DNA of 64,000 nucleotides from Actinomycetota bacterium (GTDB taxonomy: Bacteria > Actinomycetota > Geothermincolia > Geothermincolales > RBG-13-55-18): assembly GCA_014360655.1 (NCBI GenBank), contig JACIXC010000013.1, positions 1 through 64,000 on the forward strand, given 5' to 3'. Position numbers and translations under genes: made by a program. Shown one piece after another: positions 1 to 8,115 of this stretch. Below the pieces are notes generated by a model. That model did not search any database. It was not told the DNA's origin and saw only the letters and a program-made list of their open reading frames with translations. The stretch's first letter is position 1. Each line of letters opens with the position of its first letter.

Positions 1-2
1 AG

Positions 3-158
3 CAGCTCAAGCAGGACCTGGAGGCCGTCTACGAGATCGAGGTAGCCGATGACGGGAAGAGATGGCTCTTGAGAAGCCCCCTCGAGGGAGTAGCCAGCAA
101 GGTTTTCAAGGCCGTAGGGGTGGCCGCGCCGCCAACGGCGAGGATGGCGGAGGTGTAG
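3..158 (+). CDS. 3' end of a truncated-at-edge gene, possibly a transposase
   Basis: An open frame enters from the left edge and ends at TAG 156-158, giving about 51 C-terminal residues. It ends with a GVASKVFKAVGVAAPPTARM-like stretch. I see no catalytic motif. The 'RSPLEGVASKVF..AGVAxPP' style resembles the tails of some IS4/IS1634-type transposases, but this is a memory-based resemblance only. The GC-rich codon use stops abruptly at this stop codon and AT-rich sequence follows, which fits the end of a mobile element. The stop overlaps a GTG that opens the next frame. Confidence 0.4.
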   Translation, partial: QLKQDLEAVYEIEVADDGKRWLLRSPLEGVASKVFKAVGVAAPPTARMAEV

Positions 159-352
159 TGCCAATCCCTGTTTTTCATGCTAAAAAACGACTATCTACCT
201 GGTATTCTGAAAATGCAACTGTAGAAGATGAGCTAGAAAAGCATGCCCTTGTTTCTGGTGCAAGAATTGAATTCCAAAGGGATAAAGTACATACTCTTTA
301 TAACAACCCGAGCACAGCAACGATTGTGTTGTATGGCTTATGGGGATGCTAA
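158..352 (+). CDS. Small hypothetical ORF or gene remnant, AT-rich
   Basis: Starting at GTG 158, which overlaps the preceding TAG, this frame encodes 64 residues (VPIPVFHAKKRL...LYGLWGC). I recognise no family, and no good ribosome-binding site precedes the GTG. Base composition changes here from GC-rich to AT-rich and stays so through the HNH gene downstream. It could be a real small gene, or the 3' remnant of a gene whose 5' part was replaced by the GC-rich segment on the left. I favour the remnant reading weakly, because the composition boundary coincides with the start. Confidence 0.3.
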   Translation: MPIPVFHAKKRLSTWYSENATVEDELEKHALVSGARIEFQRDKVHTLYNNPSTATIVLYGLWGC

Positions 353-391
353 TATTGACTAGGCAGCAGTTAGTGCAGGTGGGAGGAATAT

Positions 392-2005
392 ATGGGCTCT
401 CTATATCTTGCCAGGTTATCTGATGAGGAGAAGAATGAACTGAAGCATAAGCTTCTTGAGTCTCAAGGGCAAAAATGCTTTATTTGCGAAAAACCGCTAG
501 ACATCTCAATACAAGAATACGAAATTGACCACATCATCCCTGTAAGCATTGGCGGTAAAGATGATATCACAAATATGGCGATAACCCATTCAACCTGTAA
601 CGAATCCAAGCAGGATTCTGACCTACGTGTTGCAAGAGTTCTTGCGAGGTTTGGGGCAATACGTGATGCATGTTTTAAGAATAATCGTGGTGTTAATTTA
701 GATGATATTTTAAAGGAATATGGCGGTTCGAAATACGAACTTTCGATTGTTTATGATGAAACTAGAGGTATGGCAAGATATTCCTTCTCTGATATTGGAT
801 GTAATGACATATACGAGACCAAAGTCTTTGAAGATGATTTGAGCGGGTTCAAATATTTCTTCGGAATTTTCCCTATAGAATATGTCTTCCATGATGACAG
901 GATTAATCCTCGCTCAATAGGCCAAAACATATCAAAATTGGTAAAAGAGTTCTTCCTAAAGAGGCCTCAGCTTCATGTTCCACTTGGCTGGATTGACCTA
1001 ACGAACAACCGGAAGGAAAGATTGAAAGTTTTTGATGGACAACACAAAGCCGCAGCACAGGTCTTGCTAGGGGTAAGAAAATTACCGGTAAGAGTTTTTA
1101 TCAATCCCGATATTGATACTCTCCTTACGACAAATACGAACGCAGGTACCACCCTGCGCCAAGTAGCCTTTGACAAGTCAGTTCAAAGGCATCTAGGAAG
1201 CGCTCTCTACTATGATAGGGTAGAAAGATACAGAAAAGAACTCGGGCTTGCGGAAGATGACCTGAGCTTCTCTGAAAGCGATTTAGTAAGATACTTTAAG
1301 GGCGAATCGCGAGAGATGAAGAGATACATTCTCGACAATGTAAGAGATTATATTACGCACCATCAAGACAATAAGCTGAAAGACTATATAGACTTCGGAG
1401 GCAGGGGAAAGGAAAAGCCTTTATCTTACAGCACGGTAGAAAAAACCTTTTACTCATTTTTTATCTTCCAGGACGTGATGGATAATCCACTTGATTATAT
1501 GCAAGAAGAGGGAGAAAATCCCAGAGATATCGAGCGAGAACAGATATTGCAATTAATGAACATCATTGCTGAGGAGATATTTATTAATAAATTTGACCCG
1601 GTCATTGGGACTTCGAAGATTGAGCATAGGATACAGAAGGGAGAGGATATCCCTGAGCCGCATCTTATTGCTTATAGGATGAGCAAGGAAGAGATTCTTT
1701 ATAATTGGTTAGGATATATATCCCAGATAGCAAAGAATTACTTTATTATGCAGGGGAAACCGATAACAGAGAGAAAGCTCTTTCAGTACAGATTCCCTCC
1801 CGCCCTTTGGGATAGGATACGTGTGTTCATTAGGAATCTGAGGAATCTTCCTTGCTGGGTCAATAAAGAATTGTCATCTACTGTGTTCGGTGGAAAACAG
1901 AATTATGATTTCTGGCAGGCAGTTTTTGAAACGGGCTGCACTCCTCAGGGACTCCAAGTATTAGCAGCTCCATTGAACTTAATGGAAATGATAAAAGAGG
2001 AATAG
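392..2005 (+). CDS. HNH endonuclease fused to a DGQHR (ParB/Srx-like) domain
   Basis: A 537-residue protein. Residues about 25-80 form an HNH nuclease domain: CFIC zinc knuckle, then YEIDHIIP with the D-H pair, GGKDDITNM, and HSTCNESK. The middle of the protein has a DGQHKAAA signature followed by LGVRKLPVRVFI and a conserved NTNAGTTLR segment. This matches the DGQHR group typified by DndB and related DNA-modification or defence proteins. The C-terminal 200 residues are helical and unassigned. The start is set by GGGAGG about 8 nt upstream. Codon use is far more AT-rich than the surrounding genome, a sign of recent acquisition. It lies beside an IS21 copy and a wrecked nuclease gene, as expected in a defence or mobile patch. 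HNH and DGQHR assignments are from motifs; a defence role is inference. Confidence 0.8.
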   Translation: MGSLYLARLSDEEKNELKHKLLESQGQKCFICEKPLDISIQEYEIDHIIPVSIGGKDDITNMAITHSTCNESKQDSDLRVARVLARFGAIRDACFKNNRGVNLDDILKEYGGSKYELSIVYDETRGMARYSFSDIGCNDIYETKVFEDDLSGFKYFFGIFPIEYVFHDDRINPRSIGQNISKLVKEFFLKRPQLHVPLGWIDLTNNRKERLKVFDGQHKAAAQVLLGVRKLPVRVFINPDIDTLLTTNTNAGTTLRQVAFDKSVQRHLGSALYYDRVERYRKELGLAEDDLSFSESDLVRYFKGESREMKRYILDNVRDYITHHQDNKLKDYIDFGGRGKEKPLSYSTVEKTFYSFFIFQDVMDNPLDYMQEEGENPRDIEREQILQLMNIIAEEIFINKFDPVIGTSKIEHRIQKGEDIPEPHLIAYRMSKEEILYNWLGYISQIAKNYFIMQGKPITERKLFQYRFPPALWDRIRVFIRNLRNLPCWVNKELSSTVFGGKQNYDFWQAVFETGCTPQGLQVLAAPLNLMEMIKEE

Positions 2006-2046
2006 CAAACATTCTATCTAGCAATGAACTTAACGGTTTCTGGAAC

Positions 2047-2094
2047 TGATCGACGTCAACTAGATTTTCCCTCTGGCGACAACAAGAATTCCCG
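2047..2094 (+). repeat. IS21 terminal repeat (istB-side end)
   Basis: Two degenerate copies of the element's terminal repeat lie here: an outer one beginning TGATCGACGTCAACTAG and an inner one CGACAACAAGAATTCCCG at 2077-2094. They are in inverted orientation relative to the copies at 4438-4478. The inner copy differs from its counterpart at about two positions. Confidence 0.7.
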
Positions 2095-2108
2095 TTTCTG
2101 AAAGCACA

Positions 2109-2918
2109 CTATGATGTTTTACTATCCTTTTTCTTATCGCCTCCCTCCGCAGGTATCTTCCTGCTCTTACCAACACCTCGCTGCTCCAACCTGTAGGACG
2201 GCAGGTTGAGCTCAAGTATGACCGAATGATGCACCAAGCGGTCTATTGCGGCGGCAGTGGTCATGGCATCGCCGAAGATCTGCTCCCAGCGAGAGAAGGG
2301 CATATTGGAGGAGAGTATGATACTCTTTCTCTCATAGCGGTCGGAGATGAGGGCGAAGAGGACCTCCATCTCCTCCCGCTCGTGGCTCACATATCCCAGA
2401 TCGTCGATGAGCACGACGTCGAAGGATCGCAGCTTCTTCAATTTCCTCTCCAACTCCAGCCGGCGCTTGGCTGCGATAAGCTCCTGCATGAGCAGGGAGC
2501 AGTTGTAGGAAATGACCCGGGCACCGGAATAGACGAGCTCCTGGCCTATGGCTGATAAAAGATGCGTCTTGCCCGAGCCGACGCCTCCGAAGGCGAGCAC
2601 GTTTTCCGCCCGCTTGAGAAACTCACCATCAAGGAGCACCCTCACTTGATTCCTTACCCCCGAGGGCAGACGTTTCATATCGAAGGAAGCCAGGCTTTTT
2701 TCAAGCGGCAGCCTGGATTCACGCAGTCTACGCTCCACCCTGTGCTCTCGCCTCGATTCCGTCTCCAGGCGCACCAGCTCGGAGAGATATTCCTCGTAGG
2801 AGAGACCCTCGGCCCGCGCCCGCTCCGCTTCATCGGCAAAGCATTCCCTCATGGCCGGAAGGCGCAGCTCACGCAGGCGCGAGGAGAGAAGCTCGAAATC
2901 GATGGCCTTTGCCTTCAT
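2109..2918 (-). CDS. istB: IS21-family helper ATPase IstB
   Basis: A 269-residue AAA+ ATPase that assists the IstA transposase in target capture. Walker A is GGVGSGKTHL (around residues 110-119) and Walker B is VVLIDDLGY. The sensor-like SSNMPFSRW and the conserved C-terminal DRLVHHS stretch are typical of IstB/DnaC-like proteins. The ATG overlaps the stop of istA in the ATGA arrangement usual for IS21. The last 20 residues are lysine-rich (GDKKKDSKTS). The length is normal and no disruption is seen, so istB looks intact. Confidence 0.93.
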   Translation of the reverse strand: MKAKAIDFELLSSRLRELRLPAMRECFADEAERARAEGLSYEEYLSELVRLETESRREHRVERRLRESRLPLEKSLASFDMKRLPSGVRNQVRVLLDGEFLKRAENVLAFGGVGSGKTHLLSAIGQELVYSGARVISYNCSLLMQELIAAKRRLELERKLKKLRSFDVVLIDDLGYVSHEREEMEVLFALISDRYERKSIILSSNMPFSRWEQIFGDAMTTAAAIDRLVHHSVILELNLPSYRLEQRGVGKSRKIPAEGGDKKKDSKTS

Positions 2919-4389
2919 CGTCTTCCGGCCCCCTCGAGAAGCAGGTCATAGGCCGGGAGGTCGGCTGGGGATACGAAGACCTCCGCAGACGTATTTTCGG
3001 TGTTCCAGGAGAGGACCTCCTGCACCATATCCGCCGATATCTCTTCCGAGGTGTCCAGAAGCAGTCTGAGCGCCTCAGATGCCCTGGCCTCTCCCTCATC
3101 CGCCGCCAGCTTGAGTATCTTTAGATATTCACGGTCAGCACGATGCGGTGAGCTTTTCAGCAGGGCGTCGTAGGCGGCCCGGAAGCGGCTGGAGGGGAAG
3201 AGATCGGCACGGTAGCGGTAGGAGGCGAAGGCGCCGGGCTTCCGGATGAGCCAGTCGATGATATGGCGGTTTGGATATGATGACCGCCCTTTCCCCGCAA
3301 GCGGGGGATGGTCTCTACCAGCCTCTGGGCGTAGAAGACCTCCAGGCGGTCCGCGTGCACGCGCACGTCCACCTCGGAGCCGATGAGGCGCGAGGGCAGC
3401 GAGTAGGTGTTTTGTTTGACCCGGATGGTGGAGGACTTGCCCACCCCCACGCGGAGGCGCGTGAAGTCCTCGGTTCTTCTCTGTGGCAGGCGCCCGAGGT
3501 GGGGCAATTCCTCGGCCAGCCGCTCCACCCTTCCGGCGTTGCGCCTCAGGAAGAGATCCTTTATGAACCCTTCGTATTCGGATCGCGAGGAGAAATCACG
3601 GCTGCCCCTGAGCATGAGCGCCTGGTCCACCGCCCGCTTCATACGATGGTGGGATTGCTCGATATCCCCGTTCTCGTTGGCCTTGCCCGCCTGGGTCTTG
3701 GCCCCTTTTATGCCGTAGTGGGAGAGCAGGGCGTTGTACCTTTGTGTAAACTCCTCGGGGGACTCCGGTTTGGCCACTGCGGTGGTCAGGCGGTCGGTGC
3801 GATGCTCACTGGGGGTCCCTCCCAACTCCCACAGGGCGTCCTGCAACCCCTTGGAGAGGGCCTCGAAGCTCTCGGAGAAGCACACCTGCCCCGTTTCCCA
3901 GTTGGAGTAGGTCAAAGTGAAGTGATAGAGGAGATGGGGGAAGGGTTCCCCGGCGATGGTGATGCCCAAAGACGTCATGGAGGTGAAATCAGACTGCGAG
4001 AGCTTGCCGGGAGTGTGGACCTGGGGGAAGAATACCTCCTTCGGAGGGCCTTCAGTGGCCCGCCATATCTTGACCTTCCTCTGAAGGGTCCTGAGCTGCC
4101 CGTCCCGGAAGGTCCCCGGGTATTTTCTCTGCAGGTAATCAAAGAGGGTTTTGGCCTCAAGCCCTGGGCTCTCCTCCAGGAATCCCCTCACTTCGTCCCA
4201 GACCTCCGCGAAGGGATCGGGCCTCGTTCGGTAGGTTCTGGGTTGCCTGCATTGACTGGGTAGCTTATCGGAATCCCGCCATTTCCTGGCCGTCTTTTCG
4301 TCCATCCCGGCCTCAGCGGCGGCTTGCGCCAGCGTCTTTTTTTTCTGCATCAGCGACAATAGCCTCCTTACCTGTTGATCGGTAACCAT
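2915..4389 (-). pseudogene. istA: IS21-family transposase IstA, disrupted by a 1-bp frameshift
   Basis: DDE transposase of the IS21 element. An N-terminal HTH (residues about 5-40) is followed by a catalytic core with D134 (SQSDFTSM), D199 (EHRTDRL) and E244 (GDIEQSHH). The frame reads from ATG 4389 to about 3270, through the conserved RLRGKGGHHI, and then is lost. One base is missing at about 3269-3273, where HHI-[N/Q]-Y-RHIIDWL is expected. Restoring it continues RHIIDWLIRKPGAFASYRYR and on to a TGA at 2917-2915 overlapping istB, giving about 491 residues, normal for IstA. Unrepaired, the frame runs out-of-frame to 3157. It could be a genuine mutation or an assembly error. Confidence 0.85.
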
Positions 4390-4437
4390 CTAAGCCTCCT
4401 TTCTTGAGAGTCTTAGATAGTTGTACCGTCCCGCGAG

Positions 4438-4485
4438 CGGGAATTCTAATTGTCGTTGGCCGGGAATTCTAATTGTCGCTGATCA
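4438..4485 (+). repeat. IS21 terminal repeat (istA-side end), two direct copies
   Basis: The 18-mer CGGGAATTCTAATTGTCG occurs twice, at 4438-4455 and 4461-4478, and the element ends at CTGATCA around 4485. These lie just upstream of istA and probably include transposase-binding sites. Confidence 0.8.
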
Positions 4486-5198
4486 TTTACGAGACGTTCT
4501 GCTCGGAGGCGGGGATCGACGAGCCGCCAGACCTAAACGACGACAAGCGTATCATCATAGTCGGCTCCGAGGTAAAGGAGAAACTCGGAAGCGTGACGCT
4601 CTGGCTGAGAGACCATACCGTCGATATCAAAGTCATCGAGGTGGAGGTGTTCAAAGAGGGCGATAATCTCCTGATGCAGCCGCACGCAATCATCCCCTTA
4701 CCTGTTGGTCGGTTCACTTCCACGGGCAAGCCCGCTGGTGGTGGTGGGATGCAGCCTTGGGTCATGAACGGCAGGGAATGGCACCTGGAAAAGAGGTGCA
4801 GCCCTCAAACCAGGAAGATGTTTTAAGCTCTGGATGACATTATCAGGGACAACTTCGAGGTCGACGGACCCAGGTGGGGCCAAAAAGGCTACGTTGCATA
4901 CAGGTTGAACAACTACAATTGGATTAGGGTGGAAACAAGGCCTAACTCTCTTGTCCTGCTCATCCTGGTTGCTCCCGGCAAGTTCAACAAGGCAGAGTTA
5001 GCCAAGGCCTTGGAGATAGAGGAATTCGACGAGGAGGGAACGATAGCGGATAAGATGGGACTGCCGAGCTCGGTTAACATAAGGAAGCTCACCGAATCCA
5101 CTGAGCGGGTCATCCTACGGTTAAAAGGGGATTTCAACGTCCAAAGCGAAGCCTTCATCGGTTTTCTCAATAAGGCGTATAATGCCTTCCCGAAGTAG
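4486..5198 (+). pseudogene. Remnant of a DUF91-like PD-(D/E)XK nuclease-family gene
   Basis: One reading frame runs from the IS21 boundary to TAG 5196-5198, interrupted by an in-frame TAA at 4824-4826. The conceptual product contains KRIIIVGSEVKEKL, VDIKVIEVEVFKEG, MQPHAIIPLP and, after the stop, LDDIIRDNFEVDG, AYRLNNYNWIRVETRPNSL and a charged C-terminus. This is the pattern of the C-terminal half of DUF91/NucS-like nuclease-fold proteins. The N-terminal nuclease half, with the D-E-x-K residues, is absent because the IS21 element abuts the frame. Both the truncation and the nonsense codon mark it as dead. AT-rich composition resembles the HNH gene on the other side of the element, so both may come from one acquired block. 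The family call is from motif memory and is moderate. Confidence 0.65.
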
Positions 5199-5215
5199 TC
5201 CCAGATATGAGCGGA

Positions 5216-5353
5216 CTAGTCCTTACCCCTGTTGGCAACCAGGTCATCATCTATGCTCTCATTCTCTGAATTTTCCTGAGGCTTGATTTGGTTTAGGAGC
5301 TTAATGGCTTCTCTTAGCAATATTTCTGCCACCTGCTCCAACTCCTTCGCCAT
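5216..5353 (-). CDS. Small hypothetical protein (45 aa)
   Basis: ATG 5353 opens a frame of 45 residues: an amphipathic helix (MAKELEQVAEILLREAIKLL) followed by an acidic tail (ENESIDDD) and a TAG at 5218-5216. A GGGGTAG element sits directly upstream. Short proteins with this helix-plus-acidic-tail layout are found in mobile regions, often beside regulators, but I cannot name a family. It converges with the nuclease remnant. It could be a chance frame, though the helical amino-acid pattern argues otherwise. Confidence 0.4.
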   Translation of the reverse strand: MAKELEQVAEILLREAIKLLNQIKPQENSENESIDDDLVANRGKD

Positions 5354-5552
5354 ATCTACCCCGATTGCCGGCTTAAATTAGCCTCTGAACTTAACCTACC
5401 ACATAAGTGGCACTTTTTCTATAGCTAATTAGCAGGTTTTATAGGTAATAGAAGGCGAGATAACTAAAAATCAGAGCAAAATTATATTAAAGTAACAGAA
5501 GCCTCATATTCAACAGAAGCAACATTATTGCCAAAATTGCCAATAGCAAAGC

Positions 5553-5581
5553 TTTACATGCGTTAGGCGCAAATATAAAAT
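5553..5581 (+). promoter_or_regulatory. Sigma-70-type promoter for the XRE regulator
   Basis: TTTACA at 5553-5558 and TAAAAT at 5576-5581 are separated by exactly 17 bp, each matching consensus in five of six positions. The AT-rich block 5400-5590 ends here. Transcription would start near 5588, about 35 nt before the ATG at 5623. Confidence 0.6.
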
Positions 5582-5622
5582 ATATCCATGGCGTTCATGA
5601 AGGGGCATGGAAGGAGGCGGAC

Positions 5623-5901
5623 ATGCAAGAGGCGGAGGAGAAAAAGGAAAAGGGCACCGAGTTCGGGAGGTTCATAAAGCAACAAAGAAAGAGGCTTAAC
5701 CTGAACCAGCAGCAGGCGTCGGATATCGCCGGCATACACCTGACGCAGTGGTCTACCTATGAGGCGGGAAAGAGCCCGGCGGGAATGACCATAGCGACGC
5801 TGGGGAAGTTCGCGAAAGCCCTCAGGATACATCCGTCGGTCCTCATCGCGGTGATCTTCAAGGACAACCCGTTCGCATGGGAGGGTGAGCTTCCGGAATG
5901 A
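5623..5901 (+). CDS. XRE-family helix-turn-helix regulator (92 aa)
   Basis: A compact Cro/CI-type DNA-binding protein. Residues 12-70 form the HTH: FGRFIKQQRKRLNLNQQQASDIAGIH with the recognition helix around LTQWSTYEAGKSPAG, then the usual TLGKFAKALRIHPS closing helix. There is no extra ligand or oligomerisation domain beyond a short tail. AAGGAGG lies 6-7 nt upstream of the ATG, and a good promoter lies at 5553-5581. It may control itself or the genes to its right. Its GC-rich composition separates it from the AT-rich block to its left. Confidence 0.85.
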   Translation: MQEAEEKKEKGTEFGRFIKQQRKRLNLNQQQASDIAGIHLTQWSTYEAGKSPAGMTIATLGKFAKALRIHPSVLIAVIFKDNPFAWEGELPE

Positions 5902-6004
5902 GGTCATCGGCCTATCCCAGAAAAAAGCGCTTAAGGCCCTTGTGCCCGTGACCCGTAAACCGTCGGGGATTAGAATGAAGGGGAGTCTGGCGGCGAAAGG
6001 CACC

Positions 6005-6162
6005 GGGGAGGGATGGGAACATCCGACCCCGAATGATCGGGGCGAGGAAGCCGGGGAGCCGGCGGTTAAAGACAGTGGGGAGGGATGGGCGTATCCGACC
6101 CGGAACGACCGGAACGGGGAAGCCTAGAAAGTCGGCGGAAAGAGGCAGTGGGGAGGGATGGG
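6005..6162 (+). repeat. Imperfect ~72-bp direct repeats carrying a ribosome-binding site
   Basis: GGGGAGGGATGGG occurs at 6005, 6077 and 6150, periods 72 and 73. Between the copies CATCCGACCC.GAA.GA.CGG and a GAAGCC.....GTCGGCGG-like segment recur. The third copy supplies the Shine-Dalgarno of the amidohydrolase at 6164. The interval is open in one frame (5885-6127), but I do not believe it is coding. Confidence 0.6.
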
Positions 6163-6163
6163 C

Positions 6164-7882
6164 ATGTTCGACGTGGTGATCCGCGGCGGCGAGTTGCTGG
6201 ACGGCACCGGGGCGCCGGCCAGGAGAGCGGACGTGGCCGTGCGCGAGGGCAAGGTGGCCGCGGTGGGCGTCCTGCCGGAGGCCGCCGCCGCGCGCGAGAT
6301 AGACGCCGCGGGAAAGGTCGTGTCACCCGGGTTCATCGACATCCACAGCCACAACGAGCTCTACGTCATCCGCGAGGATTACCGGGAACTCTTCGAGCCC
6401 TACGTTAGGCAGGGAATCACCACCAGCGTGGTCTCCAACTGCGGGTGGTCCCTGGCCCCCTGGCCCCCGGAGCGTAGCGAGCTCTTCGGATCCACCCTGC
6501 ACACCATGGGGGTTTCCGCGGACTTTCGGCCGGACTGGGAAACGCAGGAGGAATTCCGGCGCTGGCTGCGCGAGCGAGGACTGCCCATCAACTTCGTGCC
6601 CCTCTCCGCGCACGGGCCCGTGCGCATGGCGGTGATGGGCAGCGAGGCCCGCTTCTGCACCCCCGAGGAGCTGGAGAGGATGAAGGCGCTCGTGCGCCGG
6701 GACATGGAGGCGGGGTGCCGCGGGTTCTCCACCGGCCTCACCTACTTTCCCGGCATGTACGCCCACACCGACGAGATCGTGGAGCTGGCGAAGGTCGCCG
6801 GGGAATACGGGGGCCGCTACGTCACCCACGTGCGCAGCCTGACCGACACCTTCGACCGCGCGGTGGAGGAGGCGGTGGAGATCGCCGCGCGCAGCGGCTG
6901 CGCCCTGCAGGTGAGCCACTTCATGTGCGTGCCCAACCTGGGCAGGCTGGCGGGGGCCGTCTATGCCGTCACCGGGGTCATGGAAAGGATAAACGGAGTT
7001 GTGCCCATGCCGGGATTCCCCAATCCCGTCCTCAAGCGGGCCTACGGGATCGTGGACCGCGCGCTCGCCGACGGGCTCGACGTGGGCCTGGACTTCATCC
7101 CCTACGTGATGGGCAACACCACCGTGACCCAGCTCTATCCCCCCTGGGCGCTGCAGGGAGGCACGGAGGCGCTGCTGCGCCGCCTCTCGGACCCCGGGGA
7201 ACGCGCCAGGATCCGGCACGACGTGGAGACGGTCACCGCCAGGTGGCCCCACTGGGAGCCGGGGTCCTGGTCGACCAACTACGTCAAGTGCCTGGGATGG
7301 AAGATGCTCTCCATCCTCTCCGTGGGCAGCGAGAGGAACCGCCGCCTGGAAGGGAGGCGCATCGTGGACCTGGCGGCGGAGGCGGGGAAGGACCCCTTCG
7401 ACTTCCTCGCCGACCTGACCGTGGAGGAGGAGGGGGCAGTGGTCTTCCTCATGGGCATCCCGCCACGCCCCTGGTCGGAAAAGGTCTTCCTGAAGGGCCA
7501 GGACCACCCCCAGCTCTCGGTGGGCGCGGACGTGCTCTTCCCCGAGAGGGGCGCGCCTCCCCAGACCGCCTACGGGACCTTCCCGCGCATACTGCAGCAT
7601 TACGTGAGGGAGCTCAGGCTCTATACCCTGGAGGACGCCGTGCGCCGCTGCACGGGCCTGGCGGCCTCGCGCTACGGGCTGGAGGACCGCGGGGTGGTCA
7701 GGGAGGGGGCGGCCGCCGACCTGGTGGTCTTCGATCCCGCCGGGGTGCGGGACAACTCCAGTTACGACGACCCCCGCCGGTACCCCTCCGGCATCGAGTA
7801 CGTGCTCATAAACGGCCGGTTGGTGCTGGAAAACAATACCTACCACGGGGATATCCTCCCCGGCGAGGTGCTCTCCCTTTAA
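6164..7882 (+). CDS. N-acyl-D-amino-acid deacylase-like amidohydrolase
   Basis: A 572-residue member of the amidohydrolase superfamily (D-aminoacylase/dihydroorotase-like subset), expected to hydrolyse an N-acyl amide or cyclic imide with a metal centre. The N-terminal beta-sandwich (VVIRGGELLDGTG) leads into the barrel with the metal-binding H61-x-H63 in FIDIHSHNEL. Further conserved stretches are STGLTYFPG, YVTHVRS, QVSHF and C-terminal AADLVVFDP. The start at 6164 is preferred over the ATG at 6158, because the GGAGGG motif would touch 6158 but lies 7-8 nt before 6164. The annotation 'D-aminoacylase' is often over-applied; the true substrate is unknown. A CoA-transferase follows on the same strand 233 bp on. 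Confidence 0.8.
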   Translation: MFDVVIRGGELLDGTGAPARRADVAVREGKVAAVGVLPEAAAAREIDAAGKVVSPGFIDIHSHNELYVIREDYRELFEPYVRQGITTSVVSNCGWSLAPWPPERSELFGSTLHTMGVSADFRPDWETQEEFRRWLRERGLPINFVPLSAHGPVRMAVMGSEARFCTPEELERMKALVRRDMEAGCRGFSTGLTYFPGMYAHTDEIVELAKVAGEYGGRYVTHVRSLTDTFDRAVEEAVEIAARSGCALQVSHFMCVPNLGRLAGAVYAVTGVMERINGVVPMPGFPNPVLKRAYGIVDRALADGLDVGLDFIPYVMGNTTVTQLYPPWALQGGTEALLRRLSDPGERARIRHDVETVTARWPHWEPGSWSTNYVKCLGWKMLSILSVGSERNRRLEGRRIVDLAAEAGKDPFDFLADLTVEEEGAVVFLMGIPPRPWSEKVFLKGQDHPQLSVGADVLFPERGAPPQTAYGTFPRILQHYVRELRLYTLEDAVRRCTGLAASRYGLEDRGVVREGAAADLVVFDPAGVRDNSSYDDPRRYPSGIEYVLINGRLVLENNTYHGDILPGEVLSL

Positions 7883-8115
7883 CGGGCACGGGGGTCGCCG
7901 GGCACAGGATACGGTCTGGCCCCTTGCCTGGCCCGTTCGCCCGGCACCAGCGCCTGGCCCCTTGCCCGGCCCGTTCGCCCGGCCCTTGCGCCGGGGAGGG
8001 AACGAGCGTTGTGTTGTCAGGGGCCGCGCGGGGAAAAATAGGAAAATACGGGCATGCAGCCATAAGGGGATGCGGCCATGCAAGAACGCGGCCACGCGAC
8101 GAAAAGGAGGTCGAG

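Larger units (their letters stand above)
2047..4485 (-). mobile_element. IS21-family insertion sequence with frameshifted istA
   Basis: The element holds istA and istB on the minus strand, bounded by related ends: TGATCGACGTCAACTAG at 2047 and its inverted counterpart ending CTAATTGTCGCTGATCA at 4485. Each end contains two copies of a CGGGAATTCTAATTGTCG-type repeat, as is usual for IS21 multiple terminal repeats; the 2047 end is more degenerate. No matching 4-8 bp target duplication is obvious (GGAAC on the left, TTTAC on the right), so one end may have been rearranged. The element separates an HNH gene from a nuclease gene that has lost its 5' part. Because istA is frameshifted, autonomous transposition is doubtful unless the shift is programmed or a sequencing error. 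Confidence 0.85.

Noticed and set aside
5885-6127. 80-residue ORF after the XRE gene
   Set aside because: It consists mostly of the 72-bp repeats and has no ribosome site; composition is not protein-like.
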